Shown here one piece after another: positions 24,404-35,620 of a DNA stretch of 64,000 nt. The stretch's first letter is position 1, and every line of letters starts with the position of its first letter. Source of the stretch: Lonicera japonica (Eukaryota > Streptophyta > Magnoliopsida > Dipsacales > Caprifoliaceae); the NCBI GenBank assembly GCA_021464415.1, contig CM038465.1, positions 83,796,919 through 83,860,918 of the forward strand, given 5' to 3'. Under the pieces are notes generated by a model. That model saw only the letters and a list, made by a program, of their open reading frames with translations. It was not told the origin of the DNA and ran no database searches. The position numbers were made by a program, and so were the translations under genes.

Positions 24404-24809
24404 GGCCATCTCCAATGGTATTTTCTATTTTTGCATTTATATTCTATGTGTAAATATTATTTTATAATATTTCTATATCTATTGGCAATATATTTATATT
24501 GGTGTAGAAGGATAGAAAATATGATCTCCAATGGTGATTTCTATTGTTCAATTTCTTCTTTACTTTGTCCCATATTTAATTAAGAGAGAGAATTAGTGGG
24601 TGTACAACAACCAATGAAAATTTACCATGTGACATAGAGAATTTCTATCACCATTTCTACATGTAGAAATAGTGATAGAAATTCTCAATCCCAATAGACT
24701 TTCACATAGGATAGAAATAGAGATAAAAATCCCCATTGAAATTTTTTTTTTCTATTATACATTTTTACCGTAAAAATTTATTTGGGTAAAAACACCATTG
24801 GAGATGGCC
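24404..24809. mobile_element. Tourist-like (PIF/Harbinger) MITE
   Basis: The terminal inverted repeat GGCCATCTCCAATGGT at the left matches ACCATTGGAGATGGCC at the right, a perfect 16-bp pair. TAA flanks both sides (24401-24403, 24810-24812), the 3-bp duplication of this superfamily. The 406-bp interior is non-coding and has internal inverted CTATTTCTACATGTAG-like sequence. It lies about 210 bp upstream of the RH21 pseudogene. Confidence 0.9.
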
Positions 24810-25018
24810 TAAATCCTTCCCCCAATCTTACTAGTACTAGTCCCATCAAGCCACGGAATCCTAGACCAAACCCCTGCACTGCTGCGTGAGGTTATTACCA
24901 TCAACATCAATCAATCTAGCCAGTGGTTTCCCGTCCTGCCATTAACCAAGCGATTCATCCGATCCAATCCAATCCAACCAAACCAGCTCTGGCCAAGTAA
25001 ACAAAGCAAGAAGAAGAC

Positions 25019-27050
25019 ATGAAACGTTCATCGGACAACATCGAAGCTAAACTAGAGACGAACAAGAAGAAGCCCGTCTTCCTCACTAAAGCCGAGCGCG
25101 AGCAGGCCCTCCAACGCCGCCAAGAAGAAATTGCCCTACAGAAGCAGCGCCTCACCGAAGATAATAATATCCCCCTCCTCCTCAGATGCCCCCGACCACA
25201 ACCGCTCTTCCCGTGATTACGACCGCGAGAGAGACAGGGAAAGGGAAAGGGACCACCGTGATTAGCACAAGGCACGGGAGCAAGCCCGTCTGGAGAAGCT
25301 GGCGCAGAGAGAGCGGGAGAAGGAGCTTGAAGCCATCAAAGAGCAGTACCTTGGAGGCAAAAAGCCAAAAAAGCGGGTTATAAAGCCCAGCGAGAAGTTC
25401 CGCTTCTCTTTCGATTGGGAGAACACCGGGGACACCTCCCGAGACATGAATTCCCTCTATCAAAACCCTCACGAGGCCCGTCTCTTGTTTGGTCGTGGCT
25501 TCCGTGCCGGCATGGACCGCAGGGAGCAGAAAAAGGTGGCCGCCAAGAACGAGAAAGAGCTGAGGGACGAGATTCGCAAGAAGGAGGGCGTCGAGGAAAA
25601 GCCTGAGGAGGCCGCTGCCCAGAGGCTCAAGGATGAGGCTGCCGATTCTTACGATACCTTTGACATGAGGGTCGACCGCCACTGGTCCGATAAGAAGCTC
25701 GATGAGATGACCGAGAGGGACTGGAGGATTTTCAGGGAGGATTTCAACATTTCCTACAAGGGTTCCAGGATTCCCCGACCTATGAGGAGCTGGGCTGAGA
25801 GTCGTCTTAGTTCAGAGCTGTTGAAGGCGGTGGACAGGGCTGGTTACCAGACCCCATCCCCCATTCAGATGGCCGCCATTCCCCTTGGCCTCCAGCAACG
25901 CGATGTCATTGGCGTTGCCGAGACTGGCTCTGGTAAGACTGCTGCTTTTGTTCTTCCTATGCTCACTTACATATCTTGGCTCCCTCCCATGAGCGAAGAG
26001 AACGAGGCAGAGGGTCCTTACGCCGTTGTCATGGCACCTACTCAAGAACTCGCCCAGCAGATTGAGGACGAAACTGTCAAGTTTGCTCACTACTTGGGTA
26101 TTAAGGTGGTTTCAATTGTGGGCGGGCAGTCCATCGAGGAGCAGGGTTTCAGGATCAGGCAAGGTTGTGATTGCCACTCCCGGATGTCTAATTGATTTCT
26201 TGGAGAGGCGCTACGCTGTCCTGAACCAGTGTAATTATGTTGTCCTCGACGAGGCCGATCGCATGATTGATATGGGTTTTGAACCGCAAGTTGTCGGTGT
26301 CTTGGATGCGATGCCCTCTAGCAATTTCAAACCTGAGAACAAGGACGAAGAGCTCGACGAGAAAACGATTTACAGGACCACTTATATGTTCAGTGCTACC
26401 ATACCACCAGCCGTGGAGCGTCTTGCAAGGAAGTACTTGAGAAATCCGGTTGTAGTGACAATTGTAACTGCTGGAAAGGCAACTGACCTCATTACTCAGC
26501 ACGTGATTATGATGAAGGAATTAGAGAAAATGTATAGGTTGCAGAAGTTACTGGACGAACTCGGAGACAGGACGGCAATAGTATTGATAAACACGAAAAA
26601 GTCGGCTGATGGGCTTGCCAAGAATTTGGATAAGTCGGGATACCGGGTGACAACTTTGCATGGTGGCAAGTCACAGGACCAGAGAGAAATCAGCCTTGAA
26701 GGCTTCAGGAACAAGAGATACAACGTCTTGGTTGCCACTGATGTAGCAGGGCGTGGGATTGATATACCTGACGTGGCTCATGTCATAAATTTTGATATGC
26801 CTGGTAATATCGAGATGTACACTCACCGAATTGGACGAACAGGTCGTGCTGGGAAGACGGGTATAGCCACTACATTTCTGACATTCCATGACAGTGAAGA
26901 TTTGATGTCTTCTATGATCTCAAGCAGATGCTTATTCAGAGTAACAGTCCTGTACCTCCTGAGCTGGCTAGACACGAAGCTTCGAAATTCAAGCCGGGAA
27001 CAATTCCCGACAGGCCACCTAGACGTAATGAAACTGTGCTTGTTCATTGA
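25019..27050 (+). pseudogene. RH21: Prp28/RH21-type DEAD-box RNA helicase pseudogene
   Basis: Prp28 (plant RH21, human DDX23) unwinds the U1/5' splice-site pairing before spliceosome activation. An Arg/Glu-rich N-terminal domain is followed by the full helicase core in order: [22 protein letters not shown]-like, [12 protein letters not shown] (about 26249), [14 protein letters not shown] and [10 protein letters not shown]. It ends with the family tail [16 protein letters not shown] and a TGA at 27048. Lesions: a frame change near 25170 in a C/T-rich tract, TAG at 25263-25265, a frameshift at about 26165 that fits loss of 8 bp between short direct repeats, and a 5-bp insertion at about 26905. 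Motif Ia has Gln for Arg and motif Ib has Cys for Arg. There is no intron or A-tail. It could be a dead gene or an old retrocopy; sequencing error cannot explain all changes easily. Confidence 0.88.
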
Positions 27051-27559
27051 GGTAAACATCCCATATAATCTTCTGCATTATTGTTTTTTGCATTATTGTT
27101 TTTAGTAGTTGAGACTTGCGATTTTGTGTTTACTGCTTCCGCTGAAGTATGGAATTTACATGGCAGTGACGGCAGCTTTTTCTGTAGTGTTAAATCTGGT
27201 AAATAACCTACTCTTTTCTAATTGGTTAAGGATGCAATATGGCCTCTCCATTCTTCTTAATGCTGTCTCTGAATTTCTTGCTTAATAATTTATAATTATT
27301 TGTTGTTGTTGTTGAACTTCGATTAGATTTGACAGGGTCGGTCTTATAAGATCAAGGCGGCGAAATATCTGATAGAAAGGATGGTTTATTTATTAGTTAG
27401 CTTGTATACATGCCCTGCAGACCCAAAGGGGGAGGTGCAGTGTTTAGATCCCTTGAGAGTCATTGTGATTAGATGCAGTATGATATTTATATTCGCCACC
27501 AAGCTTTTTGGGTTCTTATTAAGCCACTTGACATCGATTCCAAAATCTTAATATGGCAA
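27051..27559 (+). other. 3' flank of the RH21 pseudogene, no gene
   Basis: Sequence reads like a plant 3' UTR with T-rich stretches; no ORF or repeat boundary is evident. Confidence 0.4.
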
Positions 27560-27766
27560 AATCAATTAATTTTTGTGAGAAGTTGGAATGAGTTGAGTGA
27601 TGTGGTGAGATGTTTCTTTGTGTGAGGAGGAAGAAAAAGATGGAGAAAATCTACTCATAAAATTAAGATGGAGAGCATCTCATTAAATTACTTATCTCAT
27701 TTTCTAACTTCTCATAAAAAGTAATTGTTATCCAATTATTTTCCAACATTGTTATCAAACGAGCCT
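27560..27766. mobile_element. MITE-like fragment ending GGCTCGTTTGATAACA
   Basis: On the minus strand the right end reads GGCTCGTTTGATAACAATG followed inward by ATGAGAAGTTAGAAAATGAG. The left part shows the inverted match GTGAGAAGTTGGAATGAG at about 27577. TAA follows the right end. The GGCTxGTTTGxTAAC terminus is common in plant MITEs. The outer left terminus was not identified, and the copy at about 29990-30050 is left-truncated. Confidence 0.45.
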
Positions 27767-28340
27767 AAGTGAAGAACATGTCGATTGGTGAAAGCAAAGG
27801 GATTCTTGTAAATGTGCTGCCAACACAAAGGCAGACCAAGTGCCAAAATCAGGTGGCAAAATGGTTTGAAAGTTAAAACTTTCGTGTGAAAATTCTTTGG
27901 GCAAAAATTGTTAGGAGGGCAGAGGATTTTAAGACTTCTAGCTTAGGATTTTTAAGATTGACTAGAAAAATTGGTAGTTGATGAAAGTGGTTTATGAGGT
28001 GGGAGGTGTACTTTGAGTTATACAGTGCTCCTATTCGGATGTAATCCGTGTTGATTGGACTTTTGGAATTCTGGATTCAGAAAATATTGGATGTATATCT
28101 TTAGAGGATAGATCGACCTTGGTCCAAATTATTTTGTCAAACATCCCAACATATCATATTTTTTCCCGAAAGGATAGCTAGGCCTCTAGACTGAATGATG
28201 AGGGATCTCTTGTGAAAGTTAGTGAGCAGGGGTCGGGGAAGGAATTGGCTAGGGTTGTGGTGGTGTGCAAGACTGGTAGGAGATGGGGACTAGGCAATGG
28301 GTAATTTGGAGGAGAGTCACATAGCCTTGCTAGGTTATTG
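27703..28340 (+). repeat. Segmental duplication, copy A
   Basis: This copy corresponds, with substitutions and small indels, to 29989-30655 in the same orientation. Both contain GCCTAAGTGAAGAA, AAAGGCAGACCAAGTGCC-like, TTTATGxGGTGGGAGG, GATTGxxxTTTTGGAATTC, GACCTTGGTCC and TGTGCAAGACT blocks in order. The function of the original is unknown; it lies downstream of the RH21 pseudogene. No ORF survives. Confidence 0.85.
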
Positions 28341-28699
28341 GGCTTTAACGTCTTTCATTTTTTTTCATTTTTTTTTTAAATTCAAACCCATTTTCTACTC
28401 GGATGATGAGGACATGCGCTAGAAACTGAGATATTTTAAAAAAAAATAACTACAAATAGTACTCAAAGTATAAAGATTACCACTAGAAATTATAGTTACC
28501 AATAGGATCTGCAGCTGTGATTTTTTTTTTTTGCACTAGAACACAGAGTAGGTGTCTCAGAGGCTGGACATTTTGCAATATTTGAGAAAGTGTTGCTGTG
28601 AGCTCTTATTTATTTATTTGGTTTGGTATTTGTAGCTTGTCTGATTCTTCCAATTTAACTTTTATTTGACATGGTAGACTGCTGGTCGACTATGCCTTG

Positions 28700-28930
28700 G
28701 AATTATATGTATTTTTTTTGTGGTGAAATTTAAATCTTTATTAAATCAAACAAAGGCCACAAACCCCTCACAAGAAAGGATACAACAAACTCCATCAAAT
28801 GGATACAACAAAACTGCGATGACACATTATTTATGGTTATTATCAATAAAGTTCTTGAAGATGAAAACATTAAAGACCAAGTATAAAGGGCGTTGGAAAT
28901 AGTTGTTGATACATGTTCCTAATATAATAT
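28700..28930 (-). mobile_element. Possible LINE 3'-end fragment
   Basis: Read on the minus strand the segment ends TTTAATAAAGATTTAAATTTCACC followed by an A-run (T-run at 28711-28718 on plus). This resembles the 3' end of plant L1-type elements. No reverse transcriptase is readable, so the call rests only on the tail. Confidence 0.3.
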
Positions 28931-28980
28931 AAAATACATATCCATCAAATGGTACATATTCAAACATTCCTTTTCATCTA

Positions 28981-29340
28981 CATAGATTGTACATACCTTT
29001 TGTTAGTGGCCTGACTGTCGACTGACATCCTCCAAGTGCCATCCTTTTTGGGAGTAAGTAGGGCTGGGATCGCACACGGACTTATGCTATCCCGAATTAA
29101 ACCCTTTTCAAGCAACTCATTAACCTTCCCTTGCAATTCAGAATGTTTGGCTGGACTCGTACGATAATGCGGCAAATTGGGTAAACTAGCTCCAAGCATT
29201 AAGTCAATATGATGTTGTATATTTCGCATAGGGGGTAATTCGTCAGGTAATTCAGACTGCCCCTTAACCATCAATGCCATCACAAGACCTTGTTCATGTA
29301 AAGTTGACTGATCTTCAAAATTTGTTGAAAATCTAAAGAG
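28981..29340 (-). pseudogene. Ty3/gypsy chromovirus reverse transcriptase fragment
   Basis: The minus-strand reading gives [66 protein letters not shown] and a diverged NKR block. This is the N-terminal fingers region of chromovirus RT, which copies element RNA into cDNA. Only about 115 codons remain; the catalytic Asp-Asp region, protease, RNase H and integrase are absent. It abuts, head to tail, an unrelated-strand fragment at 29342, so it has been rearranged. It lies between the two segmental-duplication copies. Confidence 0.85.
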
Positions 29341-29341
29341 T

Positions 29342-29705
29342 ATGGAAGTTGTTAATTTGGTAGCTTTGAAATATTTTAATTTTGGGCATGAAAATTGTTG
29401 CAAGGAAGGAATTATACTTGCCAAAATTGAAGCAGACATGACAAAAGAATATATTGATTTTATTAGCACTGAAAATTTTGACCCTAATCAATTACAAGAG
29501 AAGAAAAGTAATATTTCTGAGAAGTTACAATTCGATTTGAATATCAAGCTTTCCAAGTATCTAGTAGAATGGTATGGAAGATATCAATTTTCTTCATTAA
29601 ACTCAAGGACGAGTTTTTTTGAAGAGCGGGTGAATGATGTGGCACGCGTGAAGACAATTTTAATTTATTATTTATTTGATTTTTATTTTATTATTTTGGG
29701 GGCAA
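29342..29705 (+). pseudogene. Unidentified ORF ending like a Ty3/gypsy polyprotein tail
   Basis: A 125-codon open frame runs from 29342 to 29719. I do not recognise its first ~75 residues. Near 29590-29645 it reads SLNSRTSFFEERVNDVA, resembling the SRTxFFxxGxNDV tail found just before the 3' LTR of many plant chromoviruses. A G-run (TGGGGGCAA, 29697-29705) follows as a possible polypurine tract. This placement supports a polyprotein 3' end, but the upstream part may be foreign. Confidence 0.45.
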
Positions 29706-29988
29706 TGTTTTATTATTAGGGTTTTGGTAAAGTCTAGGGTATTAGTTTTAGTATGTTTTGATTTAAGTAATTTGGGTTTCCTTATAGTCAAAGGATTTGA
29801 TTTGGAGTAGCCTCCAAGCAATCCTAGTTATTTTAGGTTTAGGATTGGAGTAGTATAAATAAATCTTTATTCAATATATCAAAATTTTCAAGAATTTTCT
29901 CTCGTTTCTTGTTGATACAAGAAGTTAGGTAGAAGACGATAGTCTTTTCTCTTTAAACTTTCTTTCGTCGTGCATCATACTTATCACA
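29706..29988 (+). repeat. Short gypsy LTR candidate (about 283 bp)
   Basis: It begins TGTTTTATTATTAGGG right after the putative polypurine tract. It contains a TATA-like AGTATAAATAAATC at about 29850 and ends near CTTATCACA. It abuts copy B of the segmental duplication, truncating that copy's left end. Size and layout fit a small chromovirus (Reina-like) LTR; no second LTR or primer-binding site was found. Confidence 0.5.
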
Positions 29989-30655
29989 TCTTCTAACTTC
30001 TCACAAAGGTATTTTTTCATTTTCCAACTTTGTTATCAAACCAGAGCCTAAGTGAAGAAAGTGTCGATTGTTGAAAGCAAAAGGATTATTGTAAATTTCC
30101 TTCCAACACCAAGGCAGACCAAGTGCCCAGTTCAGGTAACAGAACGATTTGAAAGTAAAAACTTCCATGCAAAATTTCTCTTTGGGCTATATTTGTTATA
30201 ATGCAAACAGTCTGCAGACATTTAGCTTGGAATTTTAATATTGACTAGGAAAAAAAATAAAAAAATATTAGTGGATGAAATTGGTTTATGGGGTGGGAGG
30301 GGCCTTGTTATATGGGTCTCCCATTTGGAGGTAATCCTCATTGATTGGCGTTTTGGAATTCAGAAGAAATTGGATGAATGAAAATGGGCTTTGCTTATCT
30401 TGAGGGATGATTGACCTTGGTCCGAAATGTGTTGTCTTATATTTCCAATAATATATCATGTACTAATTTTTGGAGTTCCAAAGGATAGCTTGGCCCCAAG
30501 AATGAATGCTGACGGATCTCGTGGAGGCAATTTTTTTTTTGTTGGTGGGGGAATTAGCTAGGGGGGAGGTTATGTGCAAGACTAGAAGGAGACGGGGATT
30601 GGAGCCATGGATGAGTAATTTGGAGGTGATGAAGTATAAGGCCTTGCTAGGTAAA
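29989..30655 (+). repeat. Segmental duplication, copy B
   Basis: The direct-orientation counterpart of 27703-28340, about 2.3 kb away. It starts abruptly at TCTTCTAACTTCTCAC next to the LTR candidate and ends near CCTTGCTAGGT (about 30650). Substitutions are frequent, so the duplication is not recent. Confidence 0.85.
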
Positions 30656-32469
30656 TAAATAGTTTGGGATATTTCCCCATAAACAAGAATCAGTACAACA
30701 CTGCTCTATCACGAGCAAGAGCGAGTTCAAGATTGCAAGGTAGGATAGGTTGTGATTCTCATGTTGTAGAGTATTTCTTTCCAAAATTCATGGAAGTTTA
30801 TTCTCACTGGCTTCCACTTTTCTTTCTTTTTTTTTTGTGGGGTTGTGGATTTACTAGATTTATTATGGAGAGAAAGTGGTCTCAAGGATTTGCTTGTGCG
30901 AGTATTTAGATTGTGGATTCTACTTTTTGACCAAGTAGTGCATTATTTTGTTTTTTCCTTTATAATGCTTCAATCTGTGCTTGCGTCACTTCTGTTGTTG
31001 GAATTTGTTCTGTAGATAAAAATTTGAATGAATAACATCAACATTGGTTGAGCATGGTGTCTTTGCAATATTTATTTGAGAAGTCCGGGAAAGAGTGGGA
31101 CTTGAGGAACGTGTGTTGTGATGTCTACTATCATTCACAGCGGTTCTTTTCTTGAAAAAGATGATTGCAAGCAAACTTGAGGTCTTTGTGTGGTTGGTGG
31201 CTCAATACACTTTATGACCAATGAGGCTTATGACTTAATGTACATAGATAGAAAACATCATGTCCTTAATAGTCTTTTGAACCAATTGCATAGAAGACCT
31301 TACAGATAAAACAGCAGATGAATATGAATATGATGGAGGAATGCAAGTAGTTGAAACTTTTAGAAATATTTATATATAGTCTAAAACCCCTTCTTTGCCA
31401 CTCCAAATTTTCACTTTCCTAACTTTAACCTGGAAAACCGAAAAATTTCCAGTGCCAAGTGCAGATGGATACTGATGATATAGTAGTCCGTCCAATCCCC
31501 AATTTTCACATGCCAATCTCTCCGTAGCCAACGACTCCACTAACAAAAAAGCATCCTAAGTTTAAAACACTACCCCGATCACTACTACTACTTCCTCGTT
31601 GCCTAAACTTTTAAAACAAATAGATAAATAAACATTCGAGGTGCTCTACAAAGCTATGAGGCATTAGTTAGGAAACGTGTTAATTCACAATTTGAATTAT
31701 GTTCCTGTCTAGTTTCTTTTTGCCTCAACTCCATTATCACGGGGTACTGAAATGTCACTCTTACAATTTGTCAATCTGCTTATAAATGGGGAGAAATGAG
31801 CAAGTAATTGCAAACCACTGATTGTTAAAATAGTTGGGAAATGCATTAGGAAAAGAAGATAAGAGGTGTGAGAAAGATACATAATCATGCATGAAGTTTT
31901 TTGAAGTAGCTGATACTCATCCACGTTGAACATAATGCTAATTTTCTTGTACAACCATTTGTTCACTAGAACTGACTACTGACTAGCACCAAAGACAACC
32001 TAAGCAAACAAGGATTTAGAGCAAAAGTTTTTATCAAAAAATAGTAGTGGCTACGCAAATGAGAGTAATTCACCCCAATCAATTGCACCTTAAGGGATTT
32101 GAAGTTGCTATTGACGAAGTTCAAGCCTACAATTTCACTGTCCAACTCTTCCTTACCTTTTACAACGTTTGAACCCTGTCCACTCTTGTCAAAAGGGCAG
32201 TGATATATTTTTAAGTTAAGAGTTGATTAAGTTAGAGTTCATTGCTAGATGTCTGAAAAGGGTAATATTTTGAGTGGCCACTAAACTTTTGATCCACTAC
32301 CACTTTGACCATCAAATTTTAAAACGACCACTTTAATCATTCAACTTTAGAGTGCGTACCACTTTGACCATTCTGTCTTATTTGGCTGTTAAATTTGATG
32401 CATTTGTGCGGCACGACTTCGTGTAAGGTCATTTTGGTCATATTGCAACAAAACGGCCTTTCCTTCTAT
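30656..32469. other. Intergenic DNA, no gene recognised
   Basis: No domain was found in any frame. At 32270-32450 the repeated phrases CCACTxTGACCAT and CACTAAACTTTTGATC resemble the end of a transposable element, cut by the Copia insertion at 32470, but no partner end was found. Confidence 0.4.
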
Positions 32470-32649
32470 TGATAATTTACTATTTATTTTATTTATTTAT
32501 GTTATTTCCTATCTAGAGAGTTTGTGGGTTGTATCTTACCTTAAGGAGTATTTTAGGTAAGCTAGGATTCTAGTTCTCCTCTTATATAAGTTGCTTCTAT
32601 TCAGTCTTAATTGATATGGAATAATATTATCATTCTCTCTAAATTATCA
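32470..32649 (+). repeat. 5' LTR of the Copia element
   Basis: TGATAATTT...AAATTATCA with inverted ends of 9 bp. It contains a TATA-like CTTATATAAG at 32581-32590. Confidence 0.95.
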
Positions 32650-32661
32650 TGGTATCAGAGG
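32650..32661 (+). other. Primer-binding site (initiator Met tRNA type)
   Basis: TGGTATCAGAGG immediately follows the 5' LTR. It matches the usual copia TGGTATCAGAGC except for the last base. Confidence 0.9.
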
Positions 32662-33122
32662 ATTGGAAAGGAACTCCATATGCTGCCTAGGTCCAACTAA
32701 AACCCTAGGTCCGACTAAAACCCTACCCACGCCTAAAACCCTACCCGCCGCCACTGTTCATTGCTCATTGGCGTGCGTAATAGGTGAGACTTCCTGGAAC
32801 CAACCATGCAGGAGTGGTCGGAATTTTCAAACGAGCAGAACCCCGAAAGCCGTGCCGGAAACTGACGCTTCACGCGCCCACATGCGTCACCCCTTCCTAC
32901 GCGTGGATCTCACGCGCCGTCTACTTCCACCGCATGTGGAGGCGCGTGGCAGCTCAGATCATCACCAAAATTTTCGGGTTTACTCGTTTCACTGTTCCGC
33001 AGCTTATTCTGGTACTGTTTTGGTCCAGTTTGGTACTGTTTCGTCATAGTTATTTGGTACTGTTCTGATTTGGTATTATTTGATACTGTTTAGTTGATTG
33101 CTTGGTTTGGTTAGTTTGATTC

Positions 33123-34180
33123 TTGTACCATATGAATTATAAACTTGTTATGGTGGGTGCTACGTCTCTGGGTCTCATAGATTCAACTAGTGGGTCAACC
33201 ACGAGTCAGTCTTCTACATCCAACAGTGTAGATTCTATATCGCAATTTGCATCGATTTATTCGATGAACAAAAATCCGGTGGCAAACATCAGTCACAAGT
33301 TAAATGGGAGAAACTATCTCGAATGGGCACAATCAATGAGACTGTTCATTGATGGCAAGAGACGGTTAGGTTATGTGAATGGTGAGGTGGTACCGCCACC
33401 GGCTAACGAACCGGGCTTCAAATCGTGGCGCGAGGAGAATTCGATGGTTACCTCGTGGTTGATTAATTCTATGGAGGCTGGACTTGGTAAACCCTACATG
33501 TTCTTGCCAACCGCTTAAGATATTTGAATAGCAGTTAAGGAAACGTACTCTGATCTAGACAACCATTCGCAAATGTTTGAACTCAATAATCGGTTGTGGA
33601 AGATGCAATAAGGGGATCGTGGGGTTACAACTTACTACCACGACATGATGGCCATATGGCAAGAGTTGGATTTGTTTGAATCCGAAGAGTGGGAAAACCC
33701 GAATGATAGTGCTCGTTACAAGAAGAAAGTTGAGCGAGGTCGTGTATTTGTCTTTTTTGCGGGACTAAACAAAGATTTAGACGAAGTTCCGGGTCGTATT
33801 TTAGGCAGGATACCCTTGCCTACTATCAGAGAGGTTTTTTTAGAGGTATGCAAAGAAGAGGCTCGACGATCTGTGATGTTGAGAGACGAACGTGAACCCC
33901 GTGCAGAGAGTGAAAGATCTGCACAAGTAGTCCTTGATAAAGCAGCAGATTGTGATAAGCGGGGAGGAAAACAGAGACTATGGTGTGATCATTGTAAGTG
34001 GTCAGGTCATACTAGGGAGAGTTGTTGGAAGCTTCATGGCAAACCAGCAAATTGGAAGAAGCGAGATAACAAAACAAAAGGGAGGAACACAAGCATTCCA
34101 AGCAAGCAATGCAGATTCAGAGCAGCAGTCTTCCTCAGAACCACTTCCATTCACAAAGGAACAAATAGAGCATCTGTGTA
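33123..34180 (+). pseudogene. Copia gag remnant
   Basis: Gag would form the particle shell and bind element RNA. The first open piece (33123-33518) has HKLNGRNYLEWAQSMRLFI, the conserved copia gag start, and a SWLINSM block. After stops at about 33517-33615 the frame continues (33645-34181) with the central gag helices. A zinc knuckle at about 33981-34028 reads CDHCKWSGHTRESCW, close to C-x2-C-x4-H-x4-C. The knuckle Cys/His residues look intact, but the two internal stops and the shift into the protease frame destroy the polyprotein. Confidence 0.9.
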
Positions 34181-34181
34181 A

Positions 34182-34416
34182 AATGGTCCAATCTCATTCC
34201 TTAGGAAACTCCGGCTCCTTATGTTCCATAGCTCAGTCAGGTAATAAGTTTACAGCTATTGCTTGCATCAAATCCCACAGCAACTGGATATTAGATTTAG
34301 GGGCTACTGACCACATGATCGGTATTTCGGAATTCTTTTCATCATATACTCCGTGTGCAGGAAATCAGAAAGTTAAAATTGCTGATGGTTCTTTCGCTGT
34401 TGTTGCGGGCACATGA
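34182..34416 (+). pseudogene. Copia protease remnant with altered active site
   Basis: The reading WILDLGATDHM at about 34285 corresponds to the copia protease active site, which normally has Asp-Ser-Gly or Asp-Thr-Gly. The middle residue is Leu here, so the catalytic triplet is lost although the Asp remains. It follows a frame change from gag and ends at a stop at about 34414. Downstream blocks continue in other frames. Confidence 0.85.
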
Positions 34417-35620
34417 ACCATAATTGTTTCTTCGTCTCTCATTCTTAAAAATGTCTTACATGTTCCTCATCTATCGTATAATCTTATATCTGTTAGCAAA
34501 TTAGCTCTTGATCTCAATTGCCATGTTAACTTTTGGTCTTCTCATTGTGAATTTCAGGATTCAAATTCAGGGAAGACGATTGGGGTTGCTAAACAGGATG
34601 GGGGTCTCTACTTCTTCAATAATGGATCTACCTCTGGAAGGTAAGACCGGCAGACTTGTTTTAATTCTATTTCTGTTTCTAGTGATAGTCAGATTTTGCT
34701 ATGGCATTATAGGTTATAAGAAATCATAACCTTTCACCTTGATTCATAGTGATGTTTGGGGTCCCTTTAGAGTGCCCACTTAGTCTGGCAAATGTTGGTT
34801 TGTGACTTTCATTGATGACCACACTAGAGTATGTTGGGTTTTTCTTTTAAAAGAAAAATCAGAAGTTGGGAGTGTGTTCCAAAATTTTTACACCATGATA
34901 CACACACAGTTTCAAACCAAAATTCAAATTTTTCGGAGTGATAATGGGAAGGAATTTTTTAATAAGATGTTAAGGGTTTTTTTTATCAAAAATGGGATAA
35001 TTCATCAAAGTTCTTGTAATTATACTCCTTAACAAAATGGAGTATGTTGGGTTTTTCTCTTAAAAGAAAAATCAAAAGTTGGGAGTGTGTTCCAAAATTT
35101 TTACACCATGATACACACACAGTTTCAAACCAAAATTCAAATTTTTCGGAGTGATAATGGGACGGAATTTTTTAATAAGATGTTAGGGGATTTTTTTGTC
35201 AAAAATGGGATAATTCATCAAAGTTTTTGTAATTATACTCCTCAACAGAATGGAGTTACCGAACGGAAAAATAGATATCTACTTGAAGTTGCTAGAGCTT
35301 TAATTTTTCAAACTAAAGTTCCTAAATACCTTTGGGGCGATGCTATTTTGACAGCTACTTACCTTATTAACCGGCTTCCAACACGAATTTTGAAATTTAA
35401 AGTCCCTATCAAATTGCTTTCTAACCTATTTCCCAACACTCGGTTATTAGGGGATATTCCCTTAAAAATATTTGAAAGTGTTGCCTTTGTTCATAATCAT
35501 GACCTAAAATATTCTAAACTTGATCCAAAGGCACACAAATGTATTTTTGTAGGATATCCTACGAATCAAAAAGGGTATAATGTTTTGACCCAATTTTCAA
35601 AAAATTGTACATCTCTATGG
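34417..35620 (+). pseudogene. Copia integrase remnant with internal duplication
   Basis: Integrase would insert cDNA into the host genome. The catalytic core shows HSDVWGP (first Asp, about 34745) and FIDDHTR, then FRSDNGKEF (second Asp) in duplicate copy 1. FRSDNGTEF and PQQNGVTERKNR (Asp and Glu) follow in copy 2. The tail contains YLINRLPT and HKCIFVGYPTNQKGY. The 213-bp tandem duplication is an exact multiple of three, so the frame is preserved across it, but copy 1 ends with a TAA at about 35029. Upstream frameshifts lie around 34600-34740. Confidence 0.9.
34828..35253 (+). repeat. 213-bp tandem duplication inside integrase
   Basis: Unit 1 is 34828-35040 and unit 2 is 35041-35253, both starting AGTATGTTGGGTTTTTCT. 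I count 9 differences in 213 bp (about 4.2%). The period is 71 codons. The only junction similarity is the shared AATGGAGTTA-like sequence. Confidence 0.95.
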
